Assembly (NCBI RefSeq): GCF_947497045.1
Contig: NZ_CANMEU010000003.1
Coordinates: 372,001 to 436,000, forward strand
Origin: an uncultured Tateyamaria sp.
Lineage (GTDB): Bacteria; Pseudomonadota; Alphaproteobacteria; Rhodobacterales; Rhodobacteraceae
Direction of reading: 5' to 3'
Length of the DNA stretch: 64,000 nucleotides
Part shown: positions 26,894 to 36,286 of the stretch, piece after piece
How the letters are laid out: each line of letters starts with the position of its first letter
Numbering within the stretch: position 1 is the stretch's first letter
The notes under the pieces: model-generated
Told to the model about the DNA's origin: nothing
The model's database searches: none
Seen by the model: only the letters and a program-made list of their open reading frames with translations
Program-made: the position numbers and the translations under genes

Positions 26894-27766
26894 ATGCAGA
26901 CAGTGGCCGCCGTCACCATGGTGCGCGATGACGCGTTTTTTCTGAAGGCGTGGCTGCGCCATTACGGCGAGATGTTCGGGCGCGAGAATTGCTATATCGT
27001 CAATCATGGCCGCGGGGCCGAGGTGGCCGCTCTGGCCGAGGGGTGCAACATCATCGGCATTCCCGGTGATCCGCACAAGAATTTCGATGTCAAACGGTGG
27101 GGCCTGCTCAACAACATCATGGGCGGTTTGCGCCGTTATTATCGCCATGTGATTGTGGGCGATGTGGACGAGCTGGTGATCCGTGACCCCGAAGCGGGAG
27201 GCACGCTGCTGGAGTATCTGGAGGATGCGCCGGAGGGGCGGGTGCTGACCCCTCTGGGTTTTGAGGTCATCCACCGGATCGATCTTGAGCCTGACCCGAT
27301 CGAGGACCACATCCTTGGCCCGCGCCGCCATGTGCGCCCCGCGCCGCACTATTCCAAGCCCTGCATCATTTCGGCCCCCGTCAAGGTCGCCCGTGGTGGC
27401 CATTTCACCCAGTTTGACAAGATTTTTGCGCCCGATGACCTCTATCTCATGCACCTCAAGTTCTGTGATTTCGGGGCCTATGTCGGTGTGATGGACCACC
27501 GCAACAAGGTGACCCAAGAGGTGCAGGCCACCGTCAAGGAGGCCGCCATCGGCCGCCACTGGTTTGCCGAAACCCGGGGCGAGGACCGCGCTGTGTTCGA
27601 GGCGTTTGCCGATTTGCGCATGGTGGATGGTTTTGACATGAGCCCGCTGCGCCGCCGCATGCGCCGCAGTTTCAAACCGCGCGGCACGACGGGGTACTAC
27701 CATTTCGACCGGCCCGATTATGGCACCCAATATGAATTGCCCGAGCGGTTTTCCGGGGTGATCTAG
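26894..27766 (+). CDS. Glycosyltransferase family 2-like protein
   Basis: A 290-residue protein starting MQTVAAVTMVRDDAFFLKAWLRHYGEMFG, the N-terminal nucleotide-sugar region of small GT2/GT92-like transferases, with a DxD-type motif (VIVGDVDELVI, near residue 95). The C-terminal part is rich in basic and aromatic residues (RRRMRRSFKPRGTTGYYHFDRPD). No membrane helices. The start at 26894 is taken; 19 upstream codons are non-typical. Donor and acceptor are unknown. It is divergent from the sulfotransferase-like gene. Confidence 0.7.
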   Translation: MQTVAAVTMVRDDAFFLKAWLRHYGEMFGRENCYIVNHGRGAEVAALAEGCNIIGIPGDPHKNFDVKRWGLLNNIMGGLRRYYRHVIVGDVDELVIRDPEAGGTLLEYLEDAPEGRVLTPLGFEVIHRIDLEPDPIEDHILGPRRHVRPAPHYSKPCIISAPVKVARGGHFTQFDKIFAPDDLYLMHLKFCDFGAYVGVMDHRNKVTQEVQATVKEAAIGRHWFAETRGEDRAVFEAFADLRMVDGFDMSPLRRRMRRSFKPRGTTGYYHFDRPDYGTQYELPERFSGVI

Positions 27767-27775
27767 GGGCAGGCC

Positions 27776-28630
27776 TCAGGCTTGTTGCTTTAGAAACGTG
27801 AGCAGCGTGTGAGTTGTTTCGCGCGGATGTGTGTCGGGAAAGAAATGGCCACCCGGAAGCCCATGGCTTTGCATGTCCGACAGCCGGTCCGCCCAGGTTG
27901 CGCCCACGTCATAGGCACGGCCCATGATCCCATCCGCGCCGAACAGCACCAGTGACGGCACATCAACAGTGCGCCCCAAGTCATTGGCATCAAGCGCGAA
28001 ATCCACATCGATAGCTGCGCGGTAATCATGGCACATCGCCCGGATGCAGTCCGGGTCGCGCCATGCTGTGCGGTAGGCCTCTCGCGCTTGCGCATCGAAC
28101 TGGCCGATATCACCGCCCCAACCGGCAAGGCAGCTTTGGAAATAGGCGTCCGGGTCATGCCCGATCAGGGTTTCGGGAAAGGGGCTGGGCTGGGCCAGAA
28201 AGAACCAGTGGTAATAGGCCCGCGCGACCTGTTGGCTCAGATCGTCAAGCAGCAGGTGTGTGGGTACAATGTCCATCAGGGTGAGCGAGCGCACCGCCTC
28301 GGGCGCATCCAGCGCCAGTCGGTGGGCCGTGCGCGCGCCCCGGTCGTGGCCGACCAGGTGAAAGCTGTTATGCCCCAGATGCGCCATCAGCGCGCGTTGA
28401 TCGCTGGCCATGGCGCGAAAGCTCATGTCGCGCATCTGCGCGGGTTTCGTGCTGGCCCCATAACCGCGCAGGTCAGCTGTCACGACGGTGAACTCTTGCG
28501 CCAGCACGGGTGCAATGGCGTGCCACATCGCGCGGGTTTGCGGAAAGCCGTGCAGCAGCAAGACAGGGGGGCCACTGCCTGCCGTGTCATAGGCGATCTG
28601 AATGTCGCCGGGGGCGGTGAAGACCGGCAT
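27776..28630 (-). CDS. Alpha/beta hydrolase, haloacetate dehalogenase-like
   Basis: A 284-residue alpha/beta hydrolase. Oxyanion region LLLHGFPQTRAMWH; the nucleophile elbow is VGHDRGARTAHRLALD, with Asp rather than Ser, as in fluoroacetate dehalogenases, including the neighbouring Arg residues that bind the carboxylate. The catalytic His is in LPGGHFFPDTHP. A dehalogenase or epoxide-hydrolase-like reaction fits better than an esterase; the true substrate is not known. It starts four bases after the M20 peptidase gene ends, suggesting an operon. Confidence 0.82.
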   Translation of the reverse strand: MPVFTAPGDIQIAYDTAGSGPPVLLLHGFPQTRAMWHAIAPVLAQEFTVVTADLRGYGASTKPAQMRDMSFRAMASDQRALMAHLGHNSFHLVGHDRGARTAHRLALDAPEAVRSLTLMDIVPTHLLLDDLSQQVARAYYHWFFLAQPSPFPETLIGHDPDAYFQSCLAGWGGDIGQFDAQAREAYRTAWRDPDCIRAMCHDYRAAIDVDFALDANDLGRTVDVPSLVLFGADGIMGRAYDVGATWADRLSDMQSHGLPGGHFFPDTHPRETTHTLLTFLKQQA

Positions 28631-28633
28631 CAC

Positions 28634-30004
28634 TCAGCTGAGCGCGTCAAGGATACGGGCCCAGCTTCGGATGCCCTTGTGAAAGCTTTCGACGTCGTAT
28701 TTTTCGTTGGGCGAGTGGATTTGATCGTCATCCTTGCCAAAGCCGACGAGCATGGGTGTCGTGCCCAGAATGTTTTGAAAATGCCCTGCAATCGGGATCG
28801 ACCCGCCGCAGCCCACATAGGCCGCCGGGATACCCCATTCGGCGCTGAGTGCTGCGCGCGCCGCCTCGAAGGCGGGGTCCGTGGTTTCGGTGACCGAGGC
28901 GTGGCCCGCGCCGTGCCCTTTGAACGTGACCTCGCAATCGGCGGGCAGGGCGTCTTGCACCATCTGGCGGAAACTCTCGCGGATCTTGTTTGGGTCCTGA
29001 TTCCCGACAAGGCGAAAGCTGACCTTGGCATGGGCCTGAGAGGGCAGCACGGTCTTGAACCCGTCGCCCGTATAGCCGCCCCAGATGCCGTTCACATCCG
29101 CAGTGGGGCGCGACCAGATCATCTCGATCGGGGTGCGGTCCCGTTCGCCTGCGGGTTCGGACAGACCCACATCGCCAAGGAAGGTGGCATGATCAAAGGC
29201 GAGGCCCTGCCACTGGCTGCGGATATCATCGGGCAGTTCGGGTACCCCGTCATAGAACCCCGGCACAGTGATGCGCCCCTGATCGTCATGCAGGGAGGCG
29301 AGGATTTTGGTCAACACCCGGATCGGGTTCATCGCCACGCCGCCAAACATGCCGGAATGCAGATCCTTGTTGGCGGCGGTGATCGTGATCTCTTCGCCCA
29401 AAAGCCCGCGCAGCATTGTCACGATGGAAGGCACCCGCGATTCGAACATGCCGGTGTCGCAGATCAGGGCAAGGTCGGATTTCAGCTCCTCTGCGTTTTC
29501 CTGCATGAACGGGACAAGCGAGGGCGAGCCCGATTCCTCTTCGCCCTCGAAAAAGAACGTGATGGCGCAGGGCAGGGCGCCATGTTCAGCCTTCCATGCG
29601 CGGCATGCCTCGACAAAGGTCATCAACTGCCCCTTGTCATCCGACGACCCGCGCCCCCGGATCACGCGCCCCTTGGGAGTGTCCTGAATTTCGGGGTCGA
29701 ACGGGTCGTTGTCCCACAGCTCAAGCGGGTCAACCGGTTGGACATCATAATGCCCGTAGAACAACAGGTGCGGGCCATCACCCGGCACATGGCCGATGAC
29801 CATGGGGTGACCGGGGGTGTCGCGTTTTTCTGCGTCAATCCCCAGTGTTTTCAGATCCTTCACCAGCCAGTCCGCCGCTGTCTGACAATGTTGCGCAAAG
29901 GCCGGATCGGTCGAAATCGACGGAATGCGCAGCAGATCGAGCAGCCGCGCGGTGGCGTCGGGCAGATTGGCGTCAATGCGGGCGAGGACGGCGTCAAGGG
30001 TCAT
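28634..30004 (-). CDS. M20 family metallopeptidase (dipeptidase type)
   Basis: A 456-residue M20/M25/M40 peptidase. Zinc-site motifs are LLFYGHYDVQPVDP, GRGSSDDKGQLM and FFFEGEEESGSPSL, followed by the lid/dimerisation domain and the late His in GKDDDQIHSPNEKYD. This corresponds to the PM20D/carnosinase-like dipeptidase branch. The start at 30004 (MTLDAVLARID) is chosen; six extra upstream codons are possible. It forms a two-gene unit with the hydrolase. Confidence 0.92.
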   Translation of the reverse strand: MTLDAVLARIDANLPDATARLLDLLRIPSISTDPAFAQHCQTAADWLVKDLKTLGIDAEKRDTPGHPMVIGHVPGDGPHLLFYGHYDVQPVDPLELWDNDPFDPEIQDTPKGRVIRGRGSSDDKGQLMTFVEACRAWKAEHGALPCAITFFFEGEEESGSPSLVPFMQENAEELKSDLALICDTGMFESRVPSIVTMLRGLLGEEITITAANKDLHSGMFGGVAMNPIRVLTKILASLHDDQGRITVPGFYDGVPELPDDIRSQWQGLAFDHATFLGDVGLSEPAGERDRTPIEMIWSRPTADVNGIWGGYTGDGFKTVLPSQAHAKVSFRLVGNQDPNKIRESFRQMVQDALPADCEVTFKGHGAGHASVTETTDPAFEAARAALSAEWGIPAAYVGCGGSIPIAGHFQNILGTTPMLVGFGKDDDQIHSPNEKYDVESFHKGIRSWARILDALS

Positions 30005-30076
30005 GGGGAGGGCTCCGGGCAAATGAGTGGTTTGGGGGGAGAGTACGCGGTGCGCGCGGGGTGTCCAGAGGCGGGA

Positions 30077-30090
30077 TTGATCTGCATCAA
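30077..30090. promoter_or_regulatory. FNR-type box upstream of hemA
   Basis: TTGATCTGCATCAA is a perfect match to the FNR/FnrL consensus TTGAT-N4-ATCAA. A weaker copy TTGATTAGCATTGA lies at 30154-30167. In Rhodobacter, FnrL controls hemA under low oxygen (family knowledge); the same control is inferred here. The divergent peptidase gene starts 73 bp away and could also be affected. Confidence 0.75.
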
Positions 30091-30254
30091 TGTCACGCGG
30101 ATATGGCCCTGTCAGACGGGTGAGGAATACCGGACCTGCGACATGACGCCTTTTTGATTAGCATTGAAGGTGCGAAGTGCAGTCTATATTCGTTCTAAGA
30201 AATCGCGTCAGGTGTGCTGCAAGGCCCCGGCCAAAGACCAAGATGGAGCCGCGT

Positions 30255-31478
30255 GTGGATTATACCGCCAAATTGGACACAGCCCTGCAATGCCTGCATG
30301 ACGAAGGGCGCTACCGCACCTTTATCGATATTGAACGCCAGAAGGGGCAGTTCCCCCATGCGATGTGGACCCGTGAAGACGGAACACAAAAGCCGATCAC
30401 CGTGTGGTGCGGGAACGACTACCTCGGGATGGGTCAGAATCCGGTTGTGTTGCAGGCCATGCACGAGGCCATCGACGCCACAGGAGCCGGATCGGGCGGC
30501 ACGCGCAACATTTCGGGCACCACGGTCTATCACAAACGGCTGGAGGCCGAATTGGCGGATTTGCATGCCAAAGAGGCGGCGCTGCTGTTCACCAGTGCCT
30601 ATATCGCCAATGATGCCACATTAAGTACGTTACCCAAGCTGTTTCCTGGCCTCATTATTTATTCGGATGCGCTCAACCATGCGTCGATGATTGAAGGGGT
30701 GCGCCGAAATGGCGGGGCCAAGCGCGTGTTCCGGCATAACGACGTGGATCACCTGCGCGAATTGCTGGCTGCCGATGACCCGGACACGCCGAAACTGATC
30801 GCATTTGAATCGATCTATTCCATGGATGGGGATTTTGGTCCCATCGCCGAGATTTGTGATCTGGCTGATGAATTTGGTGCGCTGACCTATATCGACGAAG
30901 TGCATGCGGTTGGCATGTATGGGCCGCGCGGGGCCGGTGTGGCCGAACGTGACGGGCTGATGCACCGCATCGACATCATCAACGGCACATTGGCCAAAGC
31001 CTATGGCGTGATGGGCGGCTACATCACCGCAAGTGCCAAAATGTGCGATGCCATAAGGTCTTACGCACCGGGCTTCATCTTTACCACATCCCTGCCCCCG
31101 GCCGTTGCCGCCGGAGCAGCAGCCTCGGTTGCGTTCCTGAAAACGGCAGAAAATCTGCGCGCCGATCATCAGGCGCAAGCCAGGGTGCTGAAACTGCGGC
31201 TCAAGGGGATGGGCCTGCCCATTATCGACCATGGCAGCCACATCGTGCCTGTCATGGTTGGCAATCCGGTCCACACCAAGACGTTGAGCGACATGTTGTT
31301 GGAAGATCACGGCATTTACGTCCAGCCGATCAACTTCCCTACGGTGCCGCGTGGCACCGAACGGCTGCGGTTTACCCCGTCGCCGGTGCACGGTCCGCGC
31401 GAAATTGACGCGCTGGTCAACGCCATGGACAATTTGTGGTCTCATTGTGCGCTAAATCGCGCCGAGAGTGCAGGGTAA
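30255..31478 (+). CDS. hemA: 5-aminolevulinate synthase
   Basis: A 407-residue PLP enzyme condensing glycine and succinyl-CoA to ALA, the first step of tetrapyrrole synthesis in alphaproteobacteria; its product feeds heme and the siroheme made by CysG. Motifs: [28 protein letters not shown] and the PLP lysine in [13 protein letters not shown]. Taking the GTG at 30255 ([11 protein letters not shown]) puts that lysine at position 248, as in Rhodobacter ALAS, and leaves GGAG six bases upstream, so GTG is preferred to the ATG at 30243. FNR boxes lie upstream. Confidence 0.96.
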   Translation: MDYTAKLDTALQCLHDEGRYRTFIDIERQKGQFPHAMWTREDGTQKPITVWCGNDYLGMGQNPVVLQAMHEAIDATGAGSGGTRNISGTTVYHKRLEAELADLHAKEAALLFTSAYIANDATLSTLPKLFPGLIIYSDALNHASMIEGVRRNGGAKRVFRHNDVDHLRELLAADDPDTPKLIAFESIYSMDGDFGPIAEICDLADEFGALTYIDEVHAVGMYGPRGAGVAERDGLMHRIDIINGTLAKAYGVMGGYITASAKMCDAIRSYAPGFIFTTSLPPAVAAGAAASVAFLKTAENLRADHQAQARVLKLRLKGMGLPIIDHGSHIVPVMVGNPVHTKTLSDMLLEDHGIYVQPINFPTVPRGTERLRFTPSPVHGPREIDALVNAMDNLWSHCALNRAESAG

Positions 31479-31590
31479 CTCACTAAAATTCGCAATTGGC
31501 GTTGCGATATGTTAGCGTCTGATCAACAACAGCGCTGAAGCGAATCGAGTGGGACTGGTTCGTGAACACGTGAGAACGGGGGCATGGGGC

Positions 31591-32817
31591 ATGATCGGGC
31601 GTAAATCCGTCAGCACGAGTACAGCCGAAGGGATCGAACAAAAAGGGTTCGATGACTTTGAGTTGCGTTTGGGTGACATCATGCGTGGCGAGCGCGCGAC
31701 GCTCGGCAAATCCCTTCTTGATGTTCAACGTGAATTGCGGATCAAGGCAAGCTACATCGCCGCGATCGAAGCCTGCGATCCCGACGCCTTTGACACCCCC
31801 GGTTTTATCGCGGGTTACGTGCGATCCTATGCGCGCTATCTCAACATGGATCCTGACCGCGCCTTTGCGGGCTTCTGCCTTGAAAGCGGATTTTCCGTCG
31901 CCCACGGCATGTCGGCCGAAGCCTCTGTCGTCAAGAAACCGACCCGCGAGGAACGGCTTGGCCGCGGCCGCAGTGCGGATATCTTTGCCGCGCCCGCGAC
32001 CCCCTTCACCCCCGCGGGTGAAGCGATCTGGTCGCGTATCGAACCCCGTGCCATCGGCTCGTCGCTGGTCTTGCTGGCGTTGATCGGTGGCATCGGCTTT
32101 GGCGGCTATTCCGTGTTGCAGGAAGTGCAGCGCGTGCAGGTGGCCCCGGTCGATCAGACCCCCGTTGTGTTGTCCGATCTGGACCCGCTGAGTGGGGCGA
32201 CCCCGTTGACCCCCGAAAGCACCGACATCGCGGCAGGCCCCAGCATCCAGACACCCCGCGCCGACGCGCTTGACCGTCTCTATCGGCCTCAGGCTTTGGA
32301 TGTGCCCGTGCTTGTCGCCCGCGACGGGCCGATTGCAACGCTGGACCCACGTGATCTGGGCAACTTTGCCGCCCCTCGCGGCGACCGCGTCATTGCCGAG
32401 GGCATCGCGACGGCGCTGGCCGAGGCGAACACCATCGTCGGCGGCCCGATCCCGCAAGTTGTCGAAGACAGCGCGCCCGCCCTGACAATGGTCGCTGTGC
32501 GCCCCTCATGGGTGCGTGTGCGCGCTGCGGACGGCACGGTGATTTACGAGGCCACGATGCAGGCCGGCGACACCTGGGAGGCCCCCCTGACCGAAGAGGC
32601 ACCGACCTTGCGCACTGGCGAAAGTGGCGCCATCTACTTTGCGATGAACGACAAGTTCTACGGCCCCGTGGGCGAAACCGGCTCGGTCACGTCCAACCTG
32701 CCGCTCGAAATCGCGGGCCTTCAGGAAACCTATTTGCCGGTCGATGTGAACACTGATCAGGGCCTCGTGCGCTATGCCGAGGCGCAGGCCGCAACGCTCC
32801 CCGAACCGGGCGAATAA
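31591..32817 (+). CDS. RodZ-like helix-turn-helix membrane protein
   Basis: A 408-residue protein with an N-terminal HTH_25 domain (GERATLGKSLLDVQRELRIKASYIAAIEACD), a basic linker, one transmembrane helix (IGSSLVLLALIGGIGFGGYSVLQ, about residues 155-177), a long low-complexity periplasmic segment and a C-terminal DUF4115 domain (SWVRVRAADGTVIYEATMQAGDTWEAP). This is the RodZ architecture; RodZ links MreB to cell-wall synthesis. RodZ-type genes commonly precede ispG, as here. The start at 31591 is preferred to 31549 because of the nearby G-rich site; both are possible. Confidence 0.85.
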   Translation: MIGRKSVSTSTAEGIEQKGFDDFELRLGDIMRGERATLGKSLLDVQRELRIKASYIAAIEACDPDAFDTPGFIAGYVRSYARYLNMDPDRAFAGFCLESGFSVAHGMSAEASVVKKPTREERLGRGRSADIFAAPATPFTPAGEAIWSRIEPRAIGSSLVLLALIGGIGFGGYSVLQEVQRVQVAPVDQTPVVLSDLDPLSGATPLTPESTDIAAGPSIQTPRADALDRLYRPQALDVPVLVARDGPIATLDPRDLGNFAAPRGDRVIAEGIATALAEANTIVGGPIPQVVEDSAPALTMVAVRPSWVRVRAADGTVIYEATMQAGDTWEAPLTEEAPTLRTGESGAIYFAMNDKFYGPVGETGSVTSNLPLEIAGLQETYLPVDVNTDQGLVRYAEAQAATLPEPGE

Positions 32818-32845
32818 GCGCAGCATCCCCATTGCCGGGCCGATC

Positions 32846-32877
32846 CCAACTGTCTATCCTGCCAACTGTCTATCCTG
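32846..32877 (+). repeat. Perfect 16-bp tandem duplication upstream of ispG
   Basis: CCAACTGTCTATCCTG occurs twice back to back in the short gap before ispG (32846-32861 and 32862-32877). Confidence 0.95.
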
Positions 32878-32912
32878 ATTGACAATTGTCCCCCTTTTCA
32901 GAGGTCGCTGAC

Positions 32913-34046
32913 ATGTCGCTGAACCACATCCGCCCGTGGCGCAATATCTATCGGCGCAAAAGCCGTCAGATCATGGTGGGCAATGTGCCTGTCGGGGGTG
33001 ACGCGCCGATCACGGTGCAGACCATGACCAACACGCTCACCACGGATGCGCGCGCGACCATCGCGCAAGTGCAGGCCGCTGCCGAGGCGGGTGCCGATAT
33101 CGTGCGCGTTTCGGTGCCGGATCAGGACTCCGCCATCGCGATGAAAGAGATCGTGCGCGAAAGCCCGGTGCCCTTGGTGGCCGACATCCATTTCCACTAC
33201 AAACGCGGGATCGAAGCCGCCGAGGCGGGTGCGGCCTGCCTGCGGATCAACCCCGGCAATATTGGTGATGAAAAACGCGTGCGCGAGGTCATCAGGGCGG
33301 CGCGCGATCACAATTGTTCCATCCGGATCGGGGTAAACGCAGGCAGCCTCGAAAAGCACCTGCTCGACAAATACGGTGAGCCGACGCCCGATGCGATGGT
33401 CGAATCCGGGCTGGATCACATCAAGATCCTGCAAGACAACGACTTTCACGACTTCAAGATCAGCTGCAAAGCCTCGGACGTCTTCATGGCCGCCGCCGCC
33501 TATCAGCAATTGGCCGAAGCGACGGATGCGCCGATCCACCTCGGGATCACCGAGGCAGGGGGGCTGACCTCGGGCACGATCAAATCGGCCATCGGGCTTG
33601 GCCAACTGCTCTGGATGGGGATCGGTGACACGATCCGCGTGTCCCTCTCCGCCGATCCGGTCGAAGAGGTGAAGGTCGGTTATGAAATCCTCAAATCCCT
33701 CGGGCTGCGGCACCGGGGTGTGAACATCATCTCGTGCCCGTCCTGCGCGCGGCAAGGCTTTGACGTGATCAAGACGGTCGAAAAACTCGAAGAACGGCTG
33801 GCCCATATCAAAACCCCGATGAGCCTCAGCATCATCGGCTGCGTGGTCAACGGACCCGGCGAGGCGCTGATGACGGATGTGGGTTTCACGGGCGGCGGGG
33901 CCGGGCACGGCATGGTCTATCTGGCGGGCAAACAAAGCCACAAACAGGACAATGCCAGCATGGTCGATCACATCGTCGAACAAGTGGAAAAGAAGGCCGC
34001 AGAACTCGATGCTGCTGCCAATGCAGAATCCCACGCAGCGGAATAA
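32913..34046 (+). CDS. ispG: 4-hydroxy-3-methylbut-2-en-1-yl diphosphate synthase
   Basis: A 377-residue enzyme of the MEP isoprenoid pathway, converting MEcPP to HMBPP with a [4Fe-4S] cluster. The N-terminal TIM-barrel part ([44 protein letters not shown]) and the C-terminal cluster ligands [11 protein letters not shown] and [11 protein letters not shown] are complete. The start at 32913 ([11 protein letters not shown]) is family-like. It is on the same strand as the RodZ-like gene. A GC-rich repeat follows the stop. Confidence 0.97.
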   Translation: MSLNHIRPWRNIYRRKSRQIMVGNVPVGGDAPITVQTMTNTLTTDARATIAQVQAAAEAGADIVRVSVPDQDSAIAMKEIVRESPVPLVADIHFHYKRGIEAAEAGAACLRINPGNIGDEKRVREVIRAARDHNCSIRIGVNAGSLEKHLLDKYGEPTPDAMVESGLDHIKILQDNDFHDFKISCKASDVFMAAAAYQQLAEATDAPIHLGITEAGGLTSGTIKSAIGLGQLLWMGIGDTIRVSLSADPVEEVKVGYEILKSLGLRHRGVNIISCPSCARQGFDVIKTVEKLEERLAHIKTPMSLSIIGCVVNGPGEALMTDVGFTGGGAGHGMVYLAGKQSHKQDNASMVDHIVEQVEKKAAELDAAANAESHAAE

Positions 34047-34059
34047 TCCACGATCCCCC

Positions 34060-34150
34060 TTCATCTTGCCAGATAAACTCCGGGGGGGCCGGGGGGCTGG
34101 CCCCCCGTTTTGACGGGGTCCGGGGCAGCGCCCCGGTCGGTCGCCGCAGC
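34060..34150. repeat. GC-rich gene-end repeat, copy B
   Basis: Starting about 14 bp after the ispG stop, this reads, on the reverse strand, GGAGTTTATCTGGCAAGATG as in copies A and C, then GC-rich inverted repeats such as GGGGCTGGCCCC and CCGGGGCAGCGCCCCGG. Orientation relative to the gene end is the same as in the other copies. Confidence 0.75.
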
Positions 34151-34180
34151 GTCAGCGCGGCGAAATCAAATCACGCCCGC

Positions 34181-34924
34181 TCAGCCGCGCTTTTCATCCA
34201 CCAGCGCCATCATCTCGTCATAGGGCAGAAAGCCCCGCAACAGCTCGTCCTGCAACACGAATGTGGGCGTGCCGGTGATCTGCAACCGTTGGGCCAGCGC
34301 GCGGGTCCGGGCGATCTCTTCGGTCACCTCGTCACTGTCCATCCGCGCCTCGATCGCATCCGCATCCAGACCAAAGGTCGACGCCATTCGGCGCAGTGTG
34401 CGCAGGGTCACATCGCCCGTCATCGTCATCAGCGCATCGTTCAGCCCCTTATAGGCCGCATCACCCGCAACCTGCTTGGTCGCCACGGCAAAACGCGAGG
34501 CCAGCAGGGATTGCTCGCCCAGGATCGGGAATTCCTTGACGATCAGGCGGATATTTCCGTCGGTTTCCAGCATCTTGGCCACCTCGGTGTGGGCGCGTTT
34601 GCAAAATCCACAGCGGTAATCGAGGAACTCGACCAGCGTGATATCGCCGTCCGGATTGCCCCCCACAAAGCTGTAGCCGTCATTGAACAGTGCCTCGGCA
34701 TTGTCCGTCACAAGGTTCAGATCGGCTTGGGCCTGCTCGGCCTGTTGCCGCTCTTCCAGAACAGCGACCGCCTCCATGATGATCTGTGGGTTCTCAAGCA
34801 GGTAGGCGCGGATTTCTTCGCGGAAATTGGCGCGTTCCTCATCGCTCATATTGCTCAAATCAAGGGCAGCAGCGGGCAGGGCGAGCGCCGCGATGAGGGC
34901 AGCAGGGGCAAATATGCGAAACAT
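34181..34924 (-). CDS. DsbA-family periplasmic thioredoxin-like protein
   Basis: A 247-residue secreted protein: signal peptide (MFRIFAPAALIAALALPAAA), an N-terminal helical region (EERANFREEIRAYLLENPQIIMEAVAVLEERQQAEQAQ), then a thioredoxin fold with the active site CGFC (LDYRCGFCKRAH) and the cis-Pro region TGTPTFVL. It belongs to the DsbA/Com1-like (DsbG/ScsC-like) group, which reduces or isomerises disulfides in the periplasm. Six bp separate it from the upstream M48 protease gene, so they form an operon for envelope protein quality control. Confidence 0.9.
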   Translation of the reverse strand: MFRIFAPAALIAALALPAAALDLSNMSDEERANFREEIRAYLLENPQIIMEAVAVLEERQQAEQAQADLNLVTDNAEALFNDGYSFVGGNPDGDITLVEFLDYRCGFCKRAHTEVAKMLETDGNIRLIVKEFPILGEQSLLASRFAVATKQVAGDAAYKGLNDALMTMTGDVTLRTLRRMASTFGLDADAIEARMDSDEVTEEIARTRALAQRLQITGTPTFVLQDELLRGFLPYDEMMALVDEKRG

Positions 34925-34929
34925 GGGGG

Positions 34930-36264
34930 TTATCTCCGTTTCTTTTTGGCAGCGCGGTCCGACGCAAGGAGCACATCATGCGCCCGTTGCCAAGGGCCTG
35001 ATCCTTCGGGCAGCAGTCCGGTGGCGCGTTTTGCGTGGATGCCTGCATCTTCCAGACCGCCGCGCAGGGCATAGCGTTCGGCGGTGATCAACGACGCCAT
35101 GCCGCGCTGACCCGTCTTGGCATAGGCGACGGACAGGTCGCGCAACATCGACCCGTCGCGAAAATCAATCTCGCGCGCACGTTCCAGCGCGCCAAGGGCC
35201 GCTGTGGTGTTGCCGCTGGCCAGCAGGGCCCGCCCGTAGCTTGCCTGCAACAGCCCGTCGCGCGGGCGCAATTGCACGGCGCGGGCCGTGGTATTCGCGG
35301 CGGCGGCAAACTGACGGGTCTCCATCAGGATCTGCCCTTTGAGATCATAGAGAAACGGGTCCTGCGGGCGCAGGGCAATGGCCTTGTCGATGGCGCTCAG
35401 GGCGCGTTTGGTCTGCGAGTTTCCGTGCCGTGCCACCGCTTCGCGTATCAGCGCCACGTCGCGATATCCGGTCTCGCCCAATCTGTTCAGTGTCCAGCTT
35501 GGCTTGCGCTGATAGGCGGTCAACTTGCCCTTGGCGCGCGCAAACCAATAGTCGGATGTGGAGGTGTCACCGCTGCCCTCGCCATAGGCGGCGGCAAACC
35601 CCTGGATGGCGCGCAGCCGATCCCGGCTGAGCGGGTGCGAGCGCACATAGGGGTCCTGACGGCCCGGCGACAGGGCCTCTTGCCCGCGAAACAGGCGGAA
35701 CACTTCAAGCATCCCCGACAAGGGTACACCCGCGCTGCGCAAATAGCGCGCACCGGATTGATCTGCCGCACTTTCTTCGGCGCGGGTGTGGCGTAGAAAG
35801 GCGCGTTGGGCGGCGCTCTGTGATCCAAGCGCCAGCACGGTCGCGCCTTCGCCCGCTCCGGCGGCTGCCGCGATGATCGCCAGTGCCGTCCCAAGGCCGG
35901 CTACGGTGCGTGCGTTTCCGATGTTCGTCAGCCGCCGCGTGATATGCCCGTTGGCGATATGTGCCGCCTCATGGGCGATCACCGCTTGCAGCATCGCCGC
36001 ACTGGTCATCCGCCCGATCAGCCCGGAATGGATATAGATCGCATCGTTGCTCACCACGAAGGCGTTGAGCGAGCCATCATCAACCACCAGAATCTTGGTG
36101 CGCGACGCACTCAGGCCCGCCGCCTTGAGCACAGGCGTCGCCACCTGCGCCAGCGCATATTCGAGGTCCGCATCCCGCAACAACGTCACCGCCCGTGCAG
36201 GCAGTGCCAGCGCAAAGATCAGCATCAGGATTGACGCCATGCGCGTCGCAGTATGAAAGGTCAT
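34930..36264 (-). CDS. M48 family metalloprotease with tetratricopeptide repeats (BepA-like)
   Basis: A 444-residue secreted protein: signal sequence (MASILMLIFALALPARA), a zinc peptidase domain with HEAAHIANGHI and the downstream Glu in EESAADQSGARYL, then a TPR-rich C-terminal half (TKRALSAIDKAIALRPQDPFLYDLKG and following repeats). This is the BepA/YfgC layout, which acts on outer-membrane protein assembly. Start 36264 (MTFHTATRM) is chosen, 36240 is an alternative; neither has a clear ribosome binding site. It is divergent from the aminotransferase gene, whose promoter must lie in or near this start. Confidence 0.88.
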   Translation of the reverse strand: MTFHTATRMASILMLIFALALPARAVTLLRDADLEYALAQVATPVLKAAGLSASRTKILVVDDGSLNAFVVSNDAIYIHSGLIGRMTSAAMLQAVIAHEAAHIANGHITRRLTNIGNARTVAGLGTALAIIAAAAGAGEGATVLALGSQSAAQRAFLRHTRAEESAADQSGARYLRSAGVPLSGMLEVFRLFRGQEALSPGRQDPYVRSHPLSRDRLRAIQGFAAAYGEGSGDTSTSDYWFARAKGKLTAYQRKPSWTLNRLGETGYRDVALIREAVARHGNSQTKRALSAIDKAIALRPQDPFLYDLKGQILMETRQFAAAANTTARAVQLRPRDGLLQASYGRALLASGNTTAALGALERAREIDFRDGSMLRDLSVAYAKTGQRGMASLITAERYALRGGLEDAGIHAKRATGLLPEGSGPWQRAHDVLLASDRAAKKKRR

Positions 36265-36286
36265 GGAACCGATCATAGGAGAGCCC

